In this document: one piece after another, positions 8,902-21,636 of the stretch
How positions within the stretch are numbered: the stretch's first letter is position 1
Layout of the letters: every line of letters starts with the position of its first letter
Origin: Vreelandella aquamarina
Lineage (GTDB): Bacteria > Pseudomonadota > Gammaproteobacteria > Pseudomonadales > Halomonadaceae
DNA length: 64,000 nucleotides
Direction of reading: 5' to 3'
NCBI RefSeq assembly: GCF_900110265.1
Contig: NZ_FODB01000006.1
Coordinates: 25,279 to 89,278 of the forward strand
Notes under the pieces: generated by a model
Databases searched by the model: none
What the model saw: the letters and a program-made list of their open reading frames with translations, nothing else
Told to the model about the DNA's origin: nothing
Translations under genes and position numbers: made by a program

Positions 8902-9287
8902 GCACTTGTTGTTAAATAAATAGCCAAGCCAATTTATTTAAATCAATCAAGGTAACGGTATAAAAGCATCCTAACACGCAACAACATAGCCATCCCTGTC
9001 TGATGTAACCCCCAAACTCGTTGCGGTGCTTCGCGGGTGCCTCACTTCGTTCGTTACACCGCGCTACGGGACCGGTGGCTTTGTCTATGTTTGGTTGGCT
9101 TTATCATCGCGCGCTGAAGTGCCCTCCCATCCCCCTCATATCTCACGTCCCCCTTTTTCCCACACCTTCCACCTCTCACCTATGGCAACCCCACACCTCT
9201 GTTATCTTCGTCTCCCATCACCTCTTGCGACTAGCCTTCTCACGCAAACCCGATTAGCCTGCTAACTCAACCAGTAAAGGGACTGAG
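8902..9287. other. 386-bp non-coding gap with an AT hairpin and a pyrimidine-rich strand
   Basis: No credible gene is seen. At 8913-8940 there is a 9-bp AT-only inverted repeat (TAAATAAAT/ATTTATTTA), perhaps a weak transcription end for topB. Around 9020-9080 the sequence is GC-rich with GCGGTG and CACCGC arms 28 bp apart, which looks like a dispersed intergenic repeat but cannot be tested here. From about 9110 to 9260 the plus strand is strongly enriched in C and T. The ribosome site AAGGGA for the next gene lies just before 9288. Confidence 0.5.
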
Positions 9288-10601
9288 ATGCGAGAGACAA
9301 CGACGCGGCAGCACTTGGCGGGAGTTTTGATTCTGCTCGGGCTGTTGGCACAGATTATTGGTTTTACCGGCGCGGTGCCGACCGCGCAGGCGGTGAGCTA
9401 TCTGCTGTGGGCGGCGGTGGCGCTGCTGTGGCGGGATATTCCCAAGCGTTCGCGCCTTCAGGCGGGGGTGTTGATTGCCCTGGGTGTGGTGATGCTGGTG
9501 GTGGCGCAAACCGTGTATGGCGCGGCGGTGAACTGGCCTGCCATGCTGCAGGGGAACGTGTTCGTGGCTTCCATGCTGGTAGGCGTGAGCTTTATCTCGC
9601 TGATTGGCACCCAGGGCAACAAGCGTGCGCCGGGTAAGCGGGTAACGGGGGCGGACGGCGTGCTGCGCACCTGGCTGGGCGTGCATTTTCTCGGCACGAT
9701 TTTGAATCTTTCCACGGTGTTTATGGTGGGCGACCGCTTGGCTCGCCGTGCGCCGTTAACCACGCCGCAGCTATTGGCACTGAACCGTGGGCTAAGCAGC
9801 GCCGCGCTCTGGTCGCCCTTCTTTGCCTCTATGGCGCTGGTGATCGCGCTGGTGCCTTCGGTGCAGTATGCCCAGATTGCCGTGGTGGGTTTTCCTATCG
9901 CCATGCTCTCAGGACTATTAACCACGCTAGAACTGCGGCGACGGTTTGATTTAACCGAGGTGGATGGCTTTTCGCTTTCGCCCCGCAGCCTGCTCATGCC
10001 TGCAGGCATGGCGGCGCTGGTGATGCTGTTGCACTTTTGGATCACGCCGTCGCTTACTATCGTCAGCATTATTACCTTTTTGCTGCCTGGGGTGGCGCTG
10101 CTGAGCAACCTGCGAGAAGGCCCGCGTTTTACCCTGCGGCGCCTGCGTCAGCATACCGTTACTCGCCTGCCCGCCATGCGCGGGGAAATTTCACTGTTTT
10201 TAGCGGCAGGCTTATTAACGCTGGGGCTTTCAACGCTGGTAACAGCGGCGGCAGGCGATGAGTGGACGCTGTTTGCCCGCTTTGGTACATGGCAGGCCAT
10301 GGTGAGTTTTGCGGCTATTACGCTTAGTGCGCTGGTGGGGCTGCACCCGATTATTGGGGTGTCGGTGTTGGCGTCGGTGCTTAATCTGAGCGGCGCTGAA
10401 CAGACCCTGTTTGCCTTTGTGGCGCTTAGCGCCTGGGCGGTGGGCACCAGTGTGGGGCCGCTTTCGGGTATTAACCTGTCGTTGCAGGGGCGTTACGGGG
10501 TGAGCGGTTATCAGATGATGAAAAATAATCTACCTTATGCGGCGATGATGAGCCTGCTCTCGCTAGGCGCGATCGCAGGCTTGAGCGTTTGGCTAGGTTA
10601 G
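9288..10601 (+). CDS. Polytopic inner-membrane protein, unassigned (transporter-like)
   Basis: This protein of 437 residues has about ten to twelve hydrophobic segments and no signal peptide. Strong hydrophobic stretches begin at LAGVLILLGLLAQIIGF and continue through to the C-terminal MMSLLSLGAIAGLSVWLG. The segment ALVGLHPIIGVSVLASVL followed by a small-residue-rich ALSAWAVGTSVGPLSG resembles the repeat signature of ion-transporter (IT) superfamily carriers, but I cannot name a family. AAGGGACTGAG precedes the ATG. It converges with the zinc-ribbon gene with only 4 bp between them. A role in anion or organic-acid transport is possible but is a guess. Confidence 0.7.
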   Translation: MRETTTRQHLAGVLILLGLLAQIIGFTGAVPTAQAVSYLLWAAVALLWRDIPKRSRLQAGVLIALGVVMLVVAQTVYGAAVNWPAMLQGNVFVASMLVGVSFISLIGTQGNKRAPGKRVTGADGVLRTWLGVHFLGTILNLSTVFMVGDRLARRAPLTTPQLLALNRGLSSAALWSPFFASMALVIALVPSVQYAQIAVVGFPIAMLSGLLTTLELRRRFDLTEVDGFSLSPRSLLMPAGMAALVMLLHFWITPSLTIVSIITFLLPGVALLSNLREGPRFTLRRLRQHTVTRLPAMRGEISLFLAAGLLTLGLSTLVTAAAGDEWTLFARFGTWQAMVSFAAITLSALVGLHPIIGVSVLASVLNLSGAEQTLFAFVALSAWAVGTSVGPLSGINLSLQGRYGVSGYQMMKNNLPYAAMMSLLSLGAIAGLSVWLG

Positions 10602-10605
10602 ATAC

Positions 10606-11124
10606 TTAGGTTTCGACGATTTTGCTCGGAAAGCGGTAGAAGTAGCGGTGGCCGCACTGGTGGCAGGGTTCTATCCGCGCGACATCGTTAAACATGACCT
10701 GAGCATCGCAGTGAGTGCAGGCCATTAAGCCCGGGGCGGCGATTTCACCTTCGCAGTAGTCGGCGCGGGCGGCTTCTAGGTCATCCTCGAAACGTTCGCG
10801 GTCTACCACGCTACGGTCGGCAATGGAAAGCAGCGATTCCGCGACCCGGCGGGAAAGCTGGTCGATGTCGATTCCTAGCCAGCTGGCAACCTGCTTGCCG
10901 GTATCCGCCATGTAGTAGCGCATGTCTTTCAGGTCGCGCTCTACCCAGGCACGCAGCAGCGCTAGCTCGTCTTTGGTGTACTCCTCAAGCTCAGCTTCAA
11001 AGGCAACGGCGTCGTCTAAGTCCTTTTGTAGGTTGTCCCAGGTGAGCTCGTTGGCGCCATCCTGCATACGCTCCAATAGGCGCTCGTAGCCTTCGCGAAG
11101 GCGGTGATCGTTATGTTTTTCCAT
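10606..11124 (-). CDS. ybeL: Zinc-ribbon protein of the YbeL (DUF1451) family
   Basis: This acidic, helical protein of about 172 residues ends in a rubredoxin-like zinc ribbon with two CxxC pairs, ACTHCDAQVMF and PCHQCGHRYFYRFP, as in E. coli YbeL. The biochemical function is unknown. The start at 11124 (MEKHNDHRLREGYERLLERM) is chosen because AGGAGAGGA lies directly upstream; the frame is open a further 13 codons but without a ribosome site. It is divergent from leuS, as ybeL is next to leuS in E. coli, so the neighbourhood is ancestral. Confidence 0.85.
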   Translation of the reverse strand: MEKHNDHRLREGYERLLERMQDGANELTWDNLQKDLDDAVAFEAELEEYTKDELALLRAWVERDLKDMRYYMADTGKQVASWLGIDIDQLSRRVAESLLSIADRSVVDRERFEDDLEAARADYCEGEIAAPGLMACTHCDAQVMFNDVARIEPCHQCGHRYFYRFPSKIVET

Positions 11125-11252
11125 GGGTCCTCTCCTTTTGTTGCCACAGGTGCTGCCTATCATCGGTTAGCCGTTCAAGGATACACCGGCATAGGATACA
11201 ATCGGCGCTACTTATCTGACAGTCGTCATCTACTATTCACTTTGCGCCCTGA

Positions 11253-14361
<3,109 letters not shown>

Positions 14362-14365
<4 letters not shown>

Positions 14366-15429
14366 AGGTATTTGCCGATCAATTGCCCGCCGCTCTGGCC
14401 AGGAAGCTGCCGAAAGCAGTGATCGTGGCGGGTGACGAGCCGCTACAGCATCGTGACGCCTGCGATGCCGTGCGCGCCGCCGCCCGCCAAGCGGGCATCG
14501 AAGAGCGCGAAGTGCTGGATGTGGAGCCCAACTTTGCCTGGGGGCGGCTCTTGGAAACCGCGAGCAACCTCTCGCTGTTTGCCACCAACAAACTGTTGGA
14601 GCTGCGTTTGGGCAATCAAAAGCTGGGGCAGGAAGGCAGCAAGGCGCTTGCTCAATATGCGGAAATGATGGATGGCAGCGACGACCTGCTATTGGTTAGC
14701 ATGGGCAAAGTCGATGCCAAGCAGCAGAAAAGCGCTTGGTTCAAAGCCTTAGATAAACAGGGAATTTTTGTTCCCGTATGGCCGGTAGATGCCTCACGGC
14801 TTGGCTATTGGCTACGGGATAGGGCCTCGCATCACGGCCTGCAGATCGACCTGGAAGCCGCGCGACTGCTGGGTGAGCGCACCGAGGGTAATCTGCTGGC
14901 GGCGGATCAGGAACTACAGAAGCTGGCGTTGATCTACCCGGCTAATACCCGGCTCAACGTCGAGCACATTGCCCAAGGTGTGGAAGACAGCACCCGCTTT
15001 GACGTCTTCAATCTGGCGGATGCGTGCTTGAAGGGCGAACCCAGCCGTGCCTCGCGGATTGTGAACGGCCTAAAAAGCGAAGGCGTGGAAGCACCGATTG
15101 TGCTGTGGGCGCTCACCCGTGAGCTGCGCACTCTGCTGTCGTTGCATCAGCATTTGGACCAAGGCCAAAGCTTCGAGCATGCCTGCAAATCCCAAAAGCC
15201 GATGATTTTTGATAAACGTCGCCCGTCCTATCAAAAAGCCATTAGCCGCCTTTCCATGAAGCGTTTACACAAACTGCTACTAATGGCCCAGCGCCTGGAT
15301 TTAGCGGTGAAAGGGGCATCTGCCGTGCCTCTATGGCCGGGGCTGCACGACCTCGCCATGACCATGGCAGGGGCAAAAGGCCTCCTGGCGGAAACGCCCT
15401 GGACCTATCGCATTAGTGCAAATAATTAG
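14362..15429 (+). CDS. holA: DNA polymerase III delta subunit
   Basis: This 355-residue protein is the delta subunit of the clamp loader, which opens the beta sliding clamp. It has the AAA+-like layout without a functional Walker A motif, starting with MKVFADQLPAAL and AVIVAGDEPLQHRDACDAVR. FNLADACLKGE and the helical C-terminal collar domain follow. The start is GTG at 14362, inside the lptE stop (GTGA), and is the only one that fits the conserved N-terminus. It is the last gene of the leuS-lptE-holA unit. Confidence 0.95.
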
Positions 15430-15446
15430 CACTTTGCATTTTCGTC

Positions 15447-15475
15447 TTAAAACACTCGCTGTTTGTTTCTATACT
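15447..15475 (+). promoter_or_regulatory. Promoter candidate for the PA2779/PA2778-like pair
   Basis: TTAAAA at 15447-15452 and TATACT at 15470-15475 are 17 bp apart, a reasonable sigma-70 promoter. It lies after holA and about 55 bp before the ribosome site of the next gene. Confidence 0.45.
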
Positions 15476-15528
15476 AATCACTCAGGCTACTCATAGCTTG
15501 CTCCCCGATAAGTCTAAGGATGAAGACA

Positions 15529-15927
15529 ATGAAAACAGTGCGTGCTTACCTCTCGACCCTTTTGATTGCTGCGTTAGTGTTTGCCAGCCTGCCCGTTGTG
15601 GCGGCCCCTACCGCCCCGCAAGGTATGGATCTGGTATCAACGCAGTCTGTTTTAGCAGGCGACCGTGCCGGTGCGGACCGCGAGCGTATCAATGAAATCC
15701 TCGCCCGTGCCGATGTGCAAGATCAACTGCTCAAACAGGGCGTCAATCCCGCCGATGTCGAGGCGCGTGTGGCGGCCCTGAGCGATGCCGAAGCCCAGCA
15801 AATGGCGCAGCAGCTTGAGCAGTTGCCCGCCGGTGCTGGCGTGATTGGTGTGCTGTTCGCGGTATTTGTGATTCTGCTGGTAACGGACATTCTCGGTTTA
15901 ACCGATGTTTACCCGTTCACACGTTAA
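15529..15927 (+). CDS. PA2779-family small secreted or membrane protein
   Basis: This is a protein of 132 residues with a signal peptide (cleavage likely after PVVAA). A helical hydrophilic region follows, with the stretch NEILARADVQDQLLKQGV and NPADVEARVAALSDAEAQQM. Near residue 100 comes LPAGAGVIGVLFAVF, a glycine-rich turn leading into a strongly hydrophobic segment and a short polar end. It resembles the PA2779 family of Pseudomonas, of unknown function. The ATG at 15529 is chosen because AAGGA lies eight bases upstream; an ATG at 15520 sits on that site. It overlaps or abuts the C39-like peptidase gene, and the two families are usually neighbours. Confidence 0.8.
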   Translation: MKTVRAYLSTLLIAALVFASLPVVAAPTAPQGMDLVSTQSVLAGDRAGADRERINEILARADVQDQLLKQGVNPADVEARVAALSDAEAQQMAQQLEQLPAGAGVIGVLFAVFVILLVTDILGLTDVYPFTR

Positions 15928-15937
15928 TTCATCCGCG

Positions 15938-16876
15938 ATGATGAACCGTTATGTTAACGCCCGCACTGCGGGCGTTTTACTGTTGAGCCTGCTACTTCTA
16001 CTGCTAACCGGCTGCGCACGCAGCCCGGTACTGCTTGAAAGCACCAAAGCAAGCCTGACGCCGCAAACCGAGCTTACCGAGGTGCCGTTTTTCGCCCAAA
16101 CGGAATACCAGTGCGGCCCAGCTACCTTAGCTATGGTGCTTAATCACGAAGGCGTAGAGGCTAGCTTAGACGAGCTGATTCCTCAGGTATTCTTGCCTGG
16201 GCGTGATGGCAGCGTGCAGCCGGAAATGCTGGCCACGGTACGCCGCTACGAACGGCTGGCAATTCCCATCCGAGGTACCATGGATGCTCTGCTCACGCAC
16301 CTGGAAGCAGGTAACCCGGTGGTCGTGATGCAGAACCTCGCCCTGCCCGCCTTTCCCATGTGGCACTATGCGGTGGCCATTGGCTTTGATTTGCCGAACG
16401 AAACGCTTGTTCTGCGCAGCGGTGAAATCGAGCGGCACACCCTATCGTTTAGCCGTTTTGATGCTACGTGGGCACGTACTGAGCGCTGGGGGTTTGTGGT
16501 CAGCGAGCCGGGCACGCTGCCCGAAGGTGTCACGGCACGCAATGCGTTAGAGGCCATTAGTGCCTTTGAAGAGCAGCACGGCCCCGACACAACGCTGAGT
16601 AGCTGGCAGGCATTCAGTGAGCGCTTCCCGCAAAATCCTACTGGGCAGTTTGCGCTAGGCAATGCCCTGTATGCCGATGGCCAGCCCGAAGCCGCCCTGG
16701 CCGCCTTCGAGACAGCCACGAGCCTCGACCCGGAGATGGGTGCTGCGTGGCTCAATCTGGCCATTATACAATTCCAGCAAGCGCGCCTTGCAGACGCCAG
16801 AGCATCGCTTACCCAAGCCGCTTCCCTAGAAGGCGAATGGCAGCCCCGGGCTAGACAGCTTTTGGAAACGCTATAG
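15938..16876 (+). CDS. PA2778-family C39-like cysteine peptidase lipoprotein with TPR tail
   Basis: About 312 residues. A signal sequence with the lipobox LLTGC predicts a lipoprotein. Next is a peptidase C39-like domain with the nucleophile motif YQCGPATLAMVL and the histidine motif WHYAVAIGF, the standard Cys-His arrangement of papain-like C39 enzymes. The C-terminal third holds tetratricopeptide-like helices (GQFALGNALYADGQPEAALA and AWLNLAIIQFQQARLADAR). The start is uncertain: ATGs exist at 15905 (overlapping the previous gene), 15938 and 15941, and none has a good ribosome site; the middle one gives the most usual signal peptide. C39 domains normally cut after a double glycine in leader peptides. 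Target unknown; the upstream small protein is a candidate. Confidence 0.8.
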   Translation: MMNRYVNARTAGVLLLSLLLLLLTGCARSPVLLESTKASLTPQTELTEVPFFAQTEYQCGPATLAMVLNHEGVEASLDELIPQVFLPGRDGSVQPEMLATVRRYERLAIPIRGTMDALLTHLEAGNPVVVMQNLALPAFPMWHYAVAIGFDLPNETLVLRSGEIERHTLSFSRFDATWARTERWGFVVSEPGTLPEGVTARNALEAISAFEEQHGPDTTLSSWQAFSERFPQNPTGQFALGNALYADGQPEAALAAFETATSLDPEMGAAWLNLAIIQFQQARLADARASLTQAASLEGEWQPRARQLLETL

Positions 16877-16891
16877 CGTCGCCCTGAAGAG

Positions 16892-16964
16892 CCGTGAGAG
16901 GAAGCTTCAACTCGCGACGGTGCTGAAATGCCCCCGTGGGAGGGAGCTTCAGCTCGCGACGGTG
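16892..16964. repeat. Tandem pair of REP-like 31-bp units
   Basis: Two copies of a 31-bp unit of the form ccgtgrgaggraagcttca..cgcgacggtg occupy 16892-16922 and 16934-16964. They differ at three positions and have a period of 42 bp. They sit between convergent genes (peptidase lipoprotein and sthA), the usual site for repetitive extragenic palindromes. From about 16972 a GGCGCC-TGAC-GGCGCC palindrome and a GGGAGGCCGCTTT-type segment in the other orientation follow, so the whole stretch to about 17020 looks like a composite element. Confidence 0.6.
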
Positions 16965-17067
16965 GCTTGGCCGGGGCGCCTGACGGCGCCATTCGCCCGC
17001 TAAAGCGGCCTCCCACCGAAGCTGATCTGGCAGGGCCAACCTCTGCAGGAAGGCCCGCCCTGACCGC

Positions 17068-18459
17068 TTAGAACACCCGGTTCAGACCGTTTTGTGCCGC
17101 CACTCGATAGGCTTCTGCCATGGTGGGGTAATTGAAGGTGGTGTTGACGAAGTACTTGAGCGTGTTGGCCTTGCCCTCCTGCTGCATGATGGCCATGCCG
17201 ATGTGCAGGATCTCCGACGCCTGGTCGCCAAAGCAATGGATACCGAGAATCTCCAGGGTGTCCTGGTGGAACAGGATCTTCAGCATACCGACCGTATCGC
17301 CGGTGATCTGGGCACGGGCGGTATCCTTGAAAAACGCCTTGCCGACTTCGTAAGGCACTTTCGCTTCGGTCAGCTCGCGCTCATTGGGGCCAAAGGAGCT
17401 GATTTCAGGAATGGTATAGATACCGGTCGGCACATCGCTGACAAAGCGGTACTCTTTTTCCAGCAGCTCGTTACAGGAGTTTAGGCCCTGATCGTAGGCG
17501 GCACTGGCCAGGCTTGGCCAACCTATGACGTCGCCCGCCGCATAAATATGCGGAATCGAGGTGCGGTAGTGCTCATCCACGCTGAGCTGGCCCCGGCCAT
17601 TCGCTTCCAGGCCGATGTTCTCCAGCCCCAAGCTGTCGGTGTTACCAGTACGGCCGTTGGCCCATAGGAATGCATCGGCACGGATTTTCTTACCGGATTT
17701 CAGGCGTACCACTACGCCTGCTTCATCACCCTCGACACTCTCGTACTCTTCGTTATGACGAATCAGCACGCCGTGCTTGCGTAGGTGATAAGAGAGCGCA
17801 TCGCTGATCTCATCGTCCAAGAACGACAACAGGCTATCCCGGTTGTTGATCAGGTCTACCTTCACGCCAAGCCCCGAGAAGATAGAAGCGTACTCACAAC
17901 CGATAACGCCCGCGCCGAAAATTACCAGCGTACGCGGCGTGTGAGACAGGCTCAGGATGGTATCGGAACAGTAGATGCGCGGATGACGGAAGTTGATATC
18001 CGCCGGGCGATAAGGGCGTGAGCCGGTGGCGATGACGATTTTCTTGGCCACTAACTCTTCCATCCCCTCTTGGCGGTCGCGAACGACGACAGTATGTTCG
18101 TCTTTGAAACGCGCGACGCCGTGAAAGAGGTCGATTCGATTACGCGCGTAGAATGTCGTACGCATTTCGACTTGTTTGTCGATGGTACCGCGGGAGCGTT
18201 CCATCACTTTTGGGAAGGAGAACCAGCGGGGCTCACCGATATCGCGGAACATTCGGTTGGTATTGAACGCCATGATCTGCTTGACCTGATGGCGCAGCGC
18301 TTTGGAAGGAATAGTGCCCCAGTGGGTGCAGTTACCGCCTACCTGGGCCTGCTTCTCAATTATCGCCACCCGCATACCGTGCTTAGCAGCATTAATAGCA
18401 GCGCTTTCCCCAGCGGGGCCGGTACCGATCACCACGACATCGTAATTGTGAACCGCCAT
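17068..18459 (-). CDS. sthA: Soluble pyridine nucleotide transhydrogenase
   Basis: This FAD flavoprotein of 463 residues transfers hydride between NADPH and NAD+ in the cytosol and helps balance the two pools. The FAD site is [14 protein letters not shown] near the N-terminus. The redox-loop position reads [16 protein letters not shown], with only one of the two cysteines of related disulfide reductases, which is the diagnostic SthA feature. The NAD(P)-binding motif is [16 protein letters not shown]. The C-terminal dimerisation domain with [14 protein letters not shown] is complete. AAGGAG lies upstream of the ATG. It is separated from nqrM by 109 bp and a hairpin, so it is likely its own unit. 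Confidence 0.95.
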   Translation of the reverse strand: MAVHNYDVVVIGTGPAGESAAINAAKHGMRVAIIEKQAQVGGNCTHWGTIPSKALRHQVKQIMAFNTNRMFRDIGEPRWFSFPKVMERSRGTIDKQVEMRTTFYARNRIDLFHGVARFKDEHTVVVRDRQEGMEELVAKKIVIATGSRPYRPADINFRHPRIYCSDTILSLSHTPRTLVIFGAGVIGCEYASIFSGLGVKVDLINNRDSLLSFLDDEISDALSYHLRKHGVLIRHNEEYESVEGDEAGVVVRLKSGKKIRADAFLWANGRTGNTDSLGLENIGLEANGRGQLSVDEHYRTSIPHIYAAGDVIGWPSLASAAYDQGLNSCNELLEKEYRFVSDVPTGIYTIPEISSFGPNERELTEAKVPYEVGKAFFKDTARAQITGDTVGMLKILFHQDTLEILGIHCFGDQASEILHIGMAIMQQEGKANTLKYFVNTTFNYPTMAEAYRVAAQNGLNRVF

Positions 18460-18511
18460 ACGGTTTGGATCTCCTTGTTCCCTGACATCATCAATTCATT
18501 AGCGCATACGT

Positions 18512-18537
18512 AAACGCCCGCGGTTAAGCGAGCGTTT
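18512..18537 (-). terminator. Hairpin between nqrM and sthA, possible terminator
   Basis: AAACGCTCGC and GCGGGCGTTT form a 10-bp stem with one G-T pair and a six-base loop. Only a short T stretch follows on the minus strand, so termination may be weak. It would separate nqrM from sthA. Confidence 0.45.
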
Positions 18538-18568
18538 GATGTTATTTAACGCGTAGTAGCATCAGCGG

Positions 18569-18823
18569 TTAGCGGCGCGTTGCATCGTAACCTAAGTCGG
18601 CGCCACGGCTTTCATCACTACGGCGCCGTACGCTACCGCGTTTGCGGTTCTCTTCTTCGCATACTTCGTCTTTACCACCGCAGATATCGCAGCCATCCTT
18701 CATGCCGATTTGATTAAGCCCACCGCAGGAGCCTGCAATGGGTTTACGCCCCATCAGCACGCCAACGGCCATCGCGCCCATAATCAGCGCCATAAACCCG
18801 AATACCAGTAGCCAAATTGCCAT
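18569..18823 (-). CDS. nqrM: Na+-NQR maturation protein NqrM
   Basis: This membrane protein of 84 residues has one N-terminal transmembrane helix (about residues 4-26). It is followed by a cysteine cluster, SCGGLNQIGMKDGCDICGG with a further CEEE, then a basic tail. This is the NqrM (DUF539) pattern. In Vibrio, NqrM is needed to assemble the iron centre of the NqrD/NqrE pair. It follows nqrF by about 220 bp behind a strong terminator, so it probably has its own promoter. No apbE gene lies between nqrF and nqrM here, although that gene is often there. Confidence 0.9.
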   Translation of the reverse strand: MAIWLLVFGFMALIMGAMAVGVLMGRKPIAGSCGGLNQIGMKDGCDICGGKDEVCEEENRKRGSVRRRSDESRGADLGYDATRR

Positions 18824-18983
18824 GTTGTCCTCCTAGCATTACGTTAGGTACCTCACCTGCCGACAATACTTGTGCCGATAAGTGCCTTAAAAATCTACCT
18901 CCCATTGTACCTCAGCCACCGCAAAATGATCAGGCATTGGGTGTTTTTCAGCACGGATATTCGCATCTGCCAACAAAACGGTA

Positions 18984-19024
18984 AACAAAAACAAACGGGG
19001 CTAGCCCAAAGGCTAGCCCCGTTT
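18984..19024 (-). terminator. Terminator of the nqr operon
   Basis: A perfect 14-bp stem, AAACGGGGCTAGCC/GGCTAGCCCCGTTT, with the four-base loop CAAA (plus-strand order), is followed on the minus strand by GTTTTTGTTT. It lies 21 bp after the nqrF stop codon. Confidence 0.9.
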
Positions 19025-19045
19025 CTAACGTTCGCTGATGCGATA

Positions 19046-20278
19046 TTAGCCGCCGAAGTCATCCAGCAGGATGTTTTCCGGCTCAACGCCCATATCAAGC
19101 AGCAGCTTGATAACAGAGGCGTTCATCATGGGCGGCCCACACATATAGTACTCACAATCTTCAGGCGCCGGATGGTCCTTCAGGTAGTTTTCATACAATA
19201 CATTGTGGATGAAGCCCGTCGGGCCTTCCCAGTTATCTTCCGGCTGCGGATCGGAGAGTGCCAAGTGCCACTCAAAGTTCGGGAACTCTTCCGCCAGCTG
19301 GTCGTACTCTTCGTTGTAGAAGGTCTCACGCCAGGAGCGCGCGCCGTACCAGAACGAAATCTTACGCGTCGATTTCAGACGCTTAAGCTGGTCAAAGATA
19401 TGGCTACGCATCGGGGCCATACCGGCACCACCACCGATGAAGACCATTTCAGCGTCGGTGTCTTTGGCGAAGAACTCACCAAACGGCCCCATCACCGTTA
19501 CCTTGTCACCCGGCTTCAGGTTGAAGACGTAGGTGGACATCAGGCCCGGCGGATGACTGCTGCCAGGAGGCGGAGTTGCGATACGAATGTTGAACTTGAG
19601 GAGGCCTTTCTCTTCCGGGTAGTTCGCCATGGAGTAGGCGCGGATGACTTCCTCGTTGTTCTTGTGGGAAATGTCGAATAGACCAAACTTTTCCCAGTCG
19701 CCACGGTACTCTTCTTCGATATCGAAGTCAGAGAACTTGATGTCGTAAGGCGGCGCTACCAGCTGTACATAACCACCGGCGCGGAAGGCAACTTCTTCAC
19801 CTTCAGGCAGCTTCAAGTTCAGCTCTTTGATGAAGGTCGCCACGTTCGGGTTGGCGGTTACTTCGGTTTCCCACTTCTTAACGCCGAAGACTTCTTCCGG
19901 CACTTCTATTTTCATATCCTGCTTCACAGGAACCTGACAAGAGAGGCGCCAGCCTTCTTTCTTCTCACGCATGGTGAAGTGCGACTCTTCCGTCGGCAGA
20001 ATAGAACCGCCGCCCTCTTCTACTCGGCACTTACATTGGGCGCAGGAACCACCGCCACCACAGGCAGAAGAAAGGAAAATACCGTTGGCCGCCAGGGTGT
20101 TCAAAAGCTTGCCGCCGGCCTGGGTCTTCAGGGTGTGCTCAGGGTCGCCGTTGACTTCAATGGTCACGTCCCCGCTACTCACTAGCTTGCTGCGCGCTGC
20201 CAGAATGATCGCCGTTAAGCTAATAACGATGACCGTGAACATGACAACACCGAGCAAGATGACAGATGTATCAACCAT
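19046..20278 (-). CDS. nqrF: Na+-NQR subunit F (NADH dehydrogenase, FAD and 2Fe-2S)
   Basis: This subunit of 410 residues takes electrons from NADH into the sodium pump. An N-terminal membrane anchor (about residues 5-28) is followed by a plant-type ferredoxin domain with [12 protein letters not shown] as the 2Fe-2S ligands. The reductase part has RAYSMANY for FAD and [14 protein letters not shown] for NADH, with [10 protein letters not shown] and the terminal DDFGG. The length is usual for NqrF. It follows nqrE with a 68-bp spacer that holds a strong palindrome, and is closed by the operon terminator. Confidence 0.97.
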   Translation of the reverse strand: MVDTSVILLGVVMFTVIVISLTAIILAARSKLVSSGDVTIEVNGDPEHTLKTQAGGKLLNTLAANGIFLSSACGGGGSCAQCKCRVEEGGGSILPTEESHFTMREKKEGWRLSCQVPVKQDMKIEVPEEVFGVKKWETEVTANPNVATFIKELNLKLPEGEEVAFRAGGYVQLVAPPYDIKFSDFDIEEEYRGDWEKFGLFDISHKNNEEVIRAYSMANYPEEKGLLKFNIRIATPPPGSSHPPGLMSTYVFNLKPGDKVTVMGPFGEFFAKDTDAEMVFIGGGAGMAPMRSHIFDQLKRLKSTRKISFWYGARSWRETFYNEEYDQLAEEFPNFEWHLALSDPQPEDNWEGPTGFIHNVLYENYLKDHPAPEDCEYYMCGPPMMNASVIKLLLDMGVEPENILLDDFGG

Positions 20279-20298
20279 GTCGGTTTCCTATTGCTGAA

Positions 20299-20338
20299 GG
20301 TTTTCTGTACCTCGGCAGCCTAGGCTGCCGAGAAAACC
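20299..20338 (-). promoter_or_regulatory. Perfect palindromic hairpin between nqrE and nqrF
   Basis: CTCGGCAGCC-TA-GGCTGCCGAG (20311-20332) is a perfect 10-bp inverted repeat. Outside it GGTTTTCT (20299-20306) pairs with AGAAAACC (20331-20338) in an extended, alternative fold. No T tract follows on the minus strand, so it is more likely an RNA processing or stabilising element or a partial attenuator than a full terminator. Confidence 0.55.
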
Positions 20339-20346
20339 GGCTCCGA

Positions 20347-20964
20347 TTAAAGCTGAATGCCAGAGAAGGACATAAAGCCCAGTGACATTAAGCCAACGGT
20401 GATAAACGTGATGCCAAGGCCCTGCAGACCGCCCGGCACGTCGCTGTACTTCAGCTTTTCACGAATACCCGCCAGAGCAGCGATTGCTAGCGCCCAACCG
20501 GTACCAGCGCCGAAGCCATATACCACGGCCTCACCGAAGTTATAGCTACGCTCTACCATGAACAGTACGCCACCCAGGATGGCGCAGTTTACGGTGATCA
20601 GCGGTAGGAAAACGCCCAGCGCGTTGTAAAGCGACGGTACGTACTTATCAAGGAACATCTCCATGATCTGTACCAGTGCCGCGATAACACCGATGTAAGA
20701 GAGCAGACCCAGGAATGACAGGTCGATGTTTTCAGCACCGCTAATGCCGGTCCAGGTCAGCGCGCCTTCCTGCAGCAGGTACGTGAATACCAGGTTATTG
20801 ACCGGCACAGTGATCGTCAGTACGACGATAACCGCAATACCGAGACCGATGGCAGAAGACACCTTCTTGGATACCGCGAGGAACGTACACATGCCCAGGA
20901 AGAAGGCAAGTGCCATGTTCTCGACGAATACCGAAGCGACGAAAAGGCTTAGATAGTGTTCCAT
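20347..20964 (-). CDS. nqrE: Na+-NQR subunit E
   Basis: This inner-membrane subunit of 205 residues has six predicted helices and is homologous to NqrD and to RnfA. NqrD and NqrE together bind an iron centre within the membrane; the cysteine in [14 protein letters not shown] and the second one in [13 protein letters not shown] are the conserved ligands. The stop-to-start distance from nqrD is a single base, so translation is coupled. Confidence 0.96.
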   Translation of the reverse strand: MEHYLSLFVASVFVENMALAFFLGMCTFLAVSKKVSSAIGLGIAVIVVLTITVPVNNLVFTYLLQEGALTWTGISGAENIDLSFLGLLSYIGVIAALVQIMEMFLDKYVPSLYNALGVFLPLITVNCAILGGVLFMVERSYNFGEAVVYGFGAGTGWALAIAALAGIREKLKYSDVPGGLQGLGITFITVGLMSLGFMSFSGIQL

Positions 20965-20965
20965 G

Positions 20966-21634
<669 letters not shown>

Positions 21635-21636
21635 GA

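Noticed and set aside
18872..19681. 269-codon plus-strand frame across the nqr terminator and nqrF
   Set aside because: It runs through a perfect terminator hairpin and antisense to NqrF; no ribosome site or motif.
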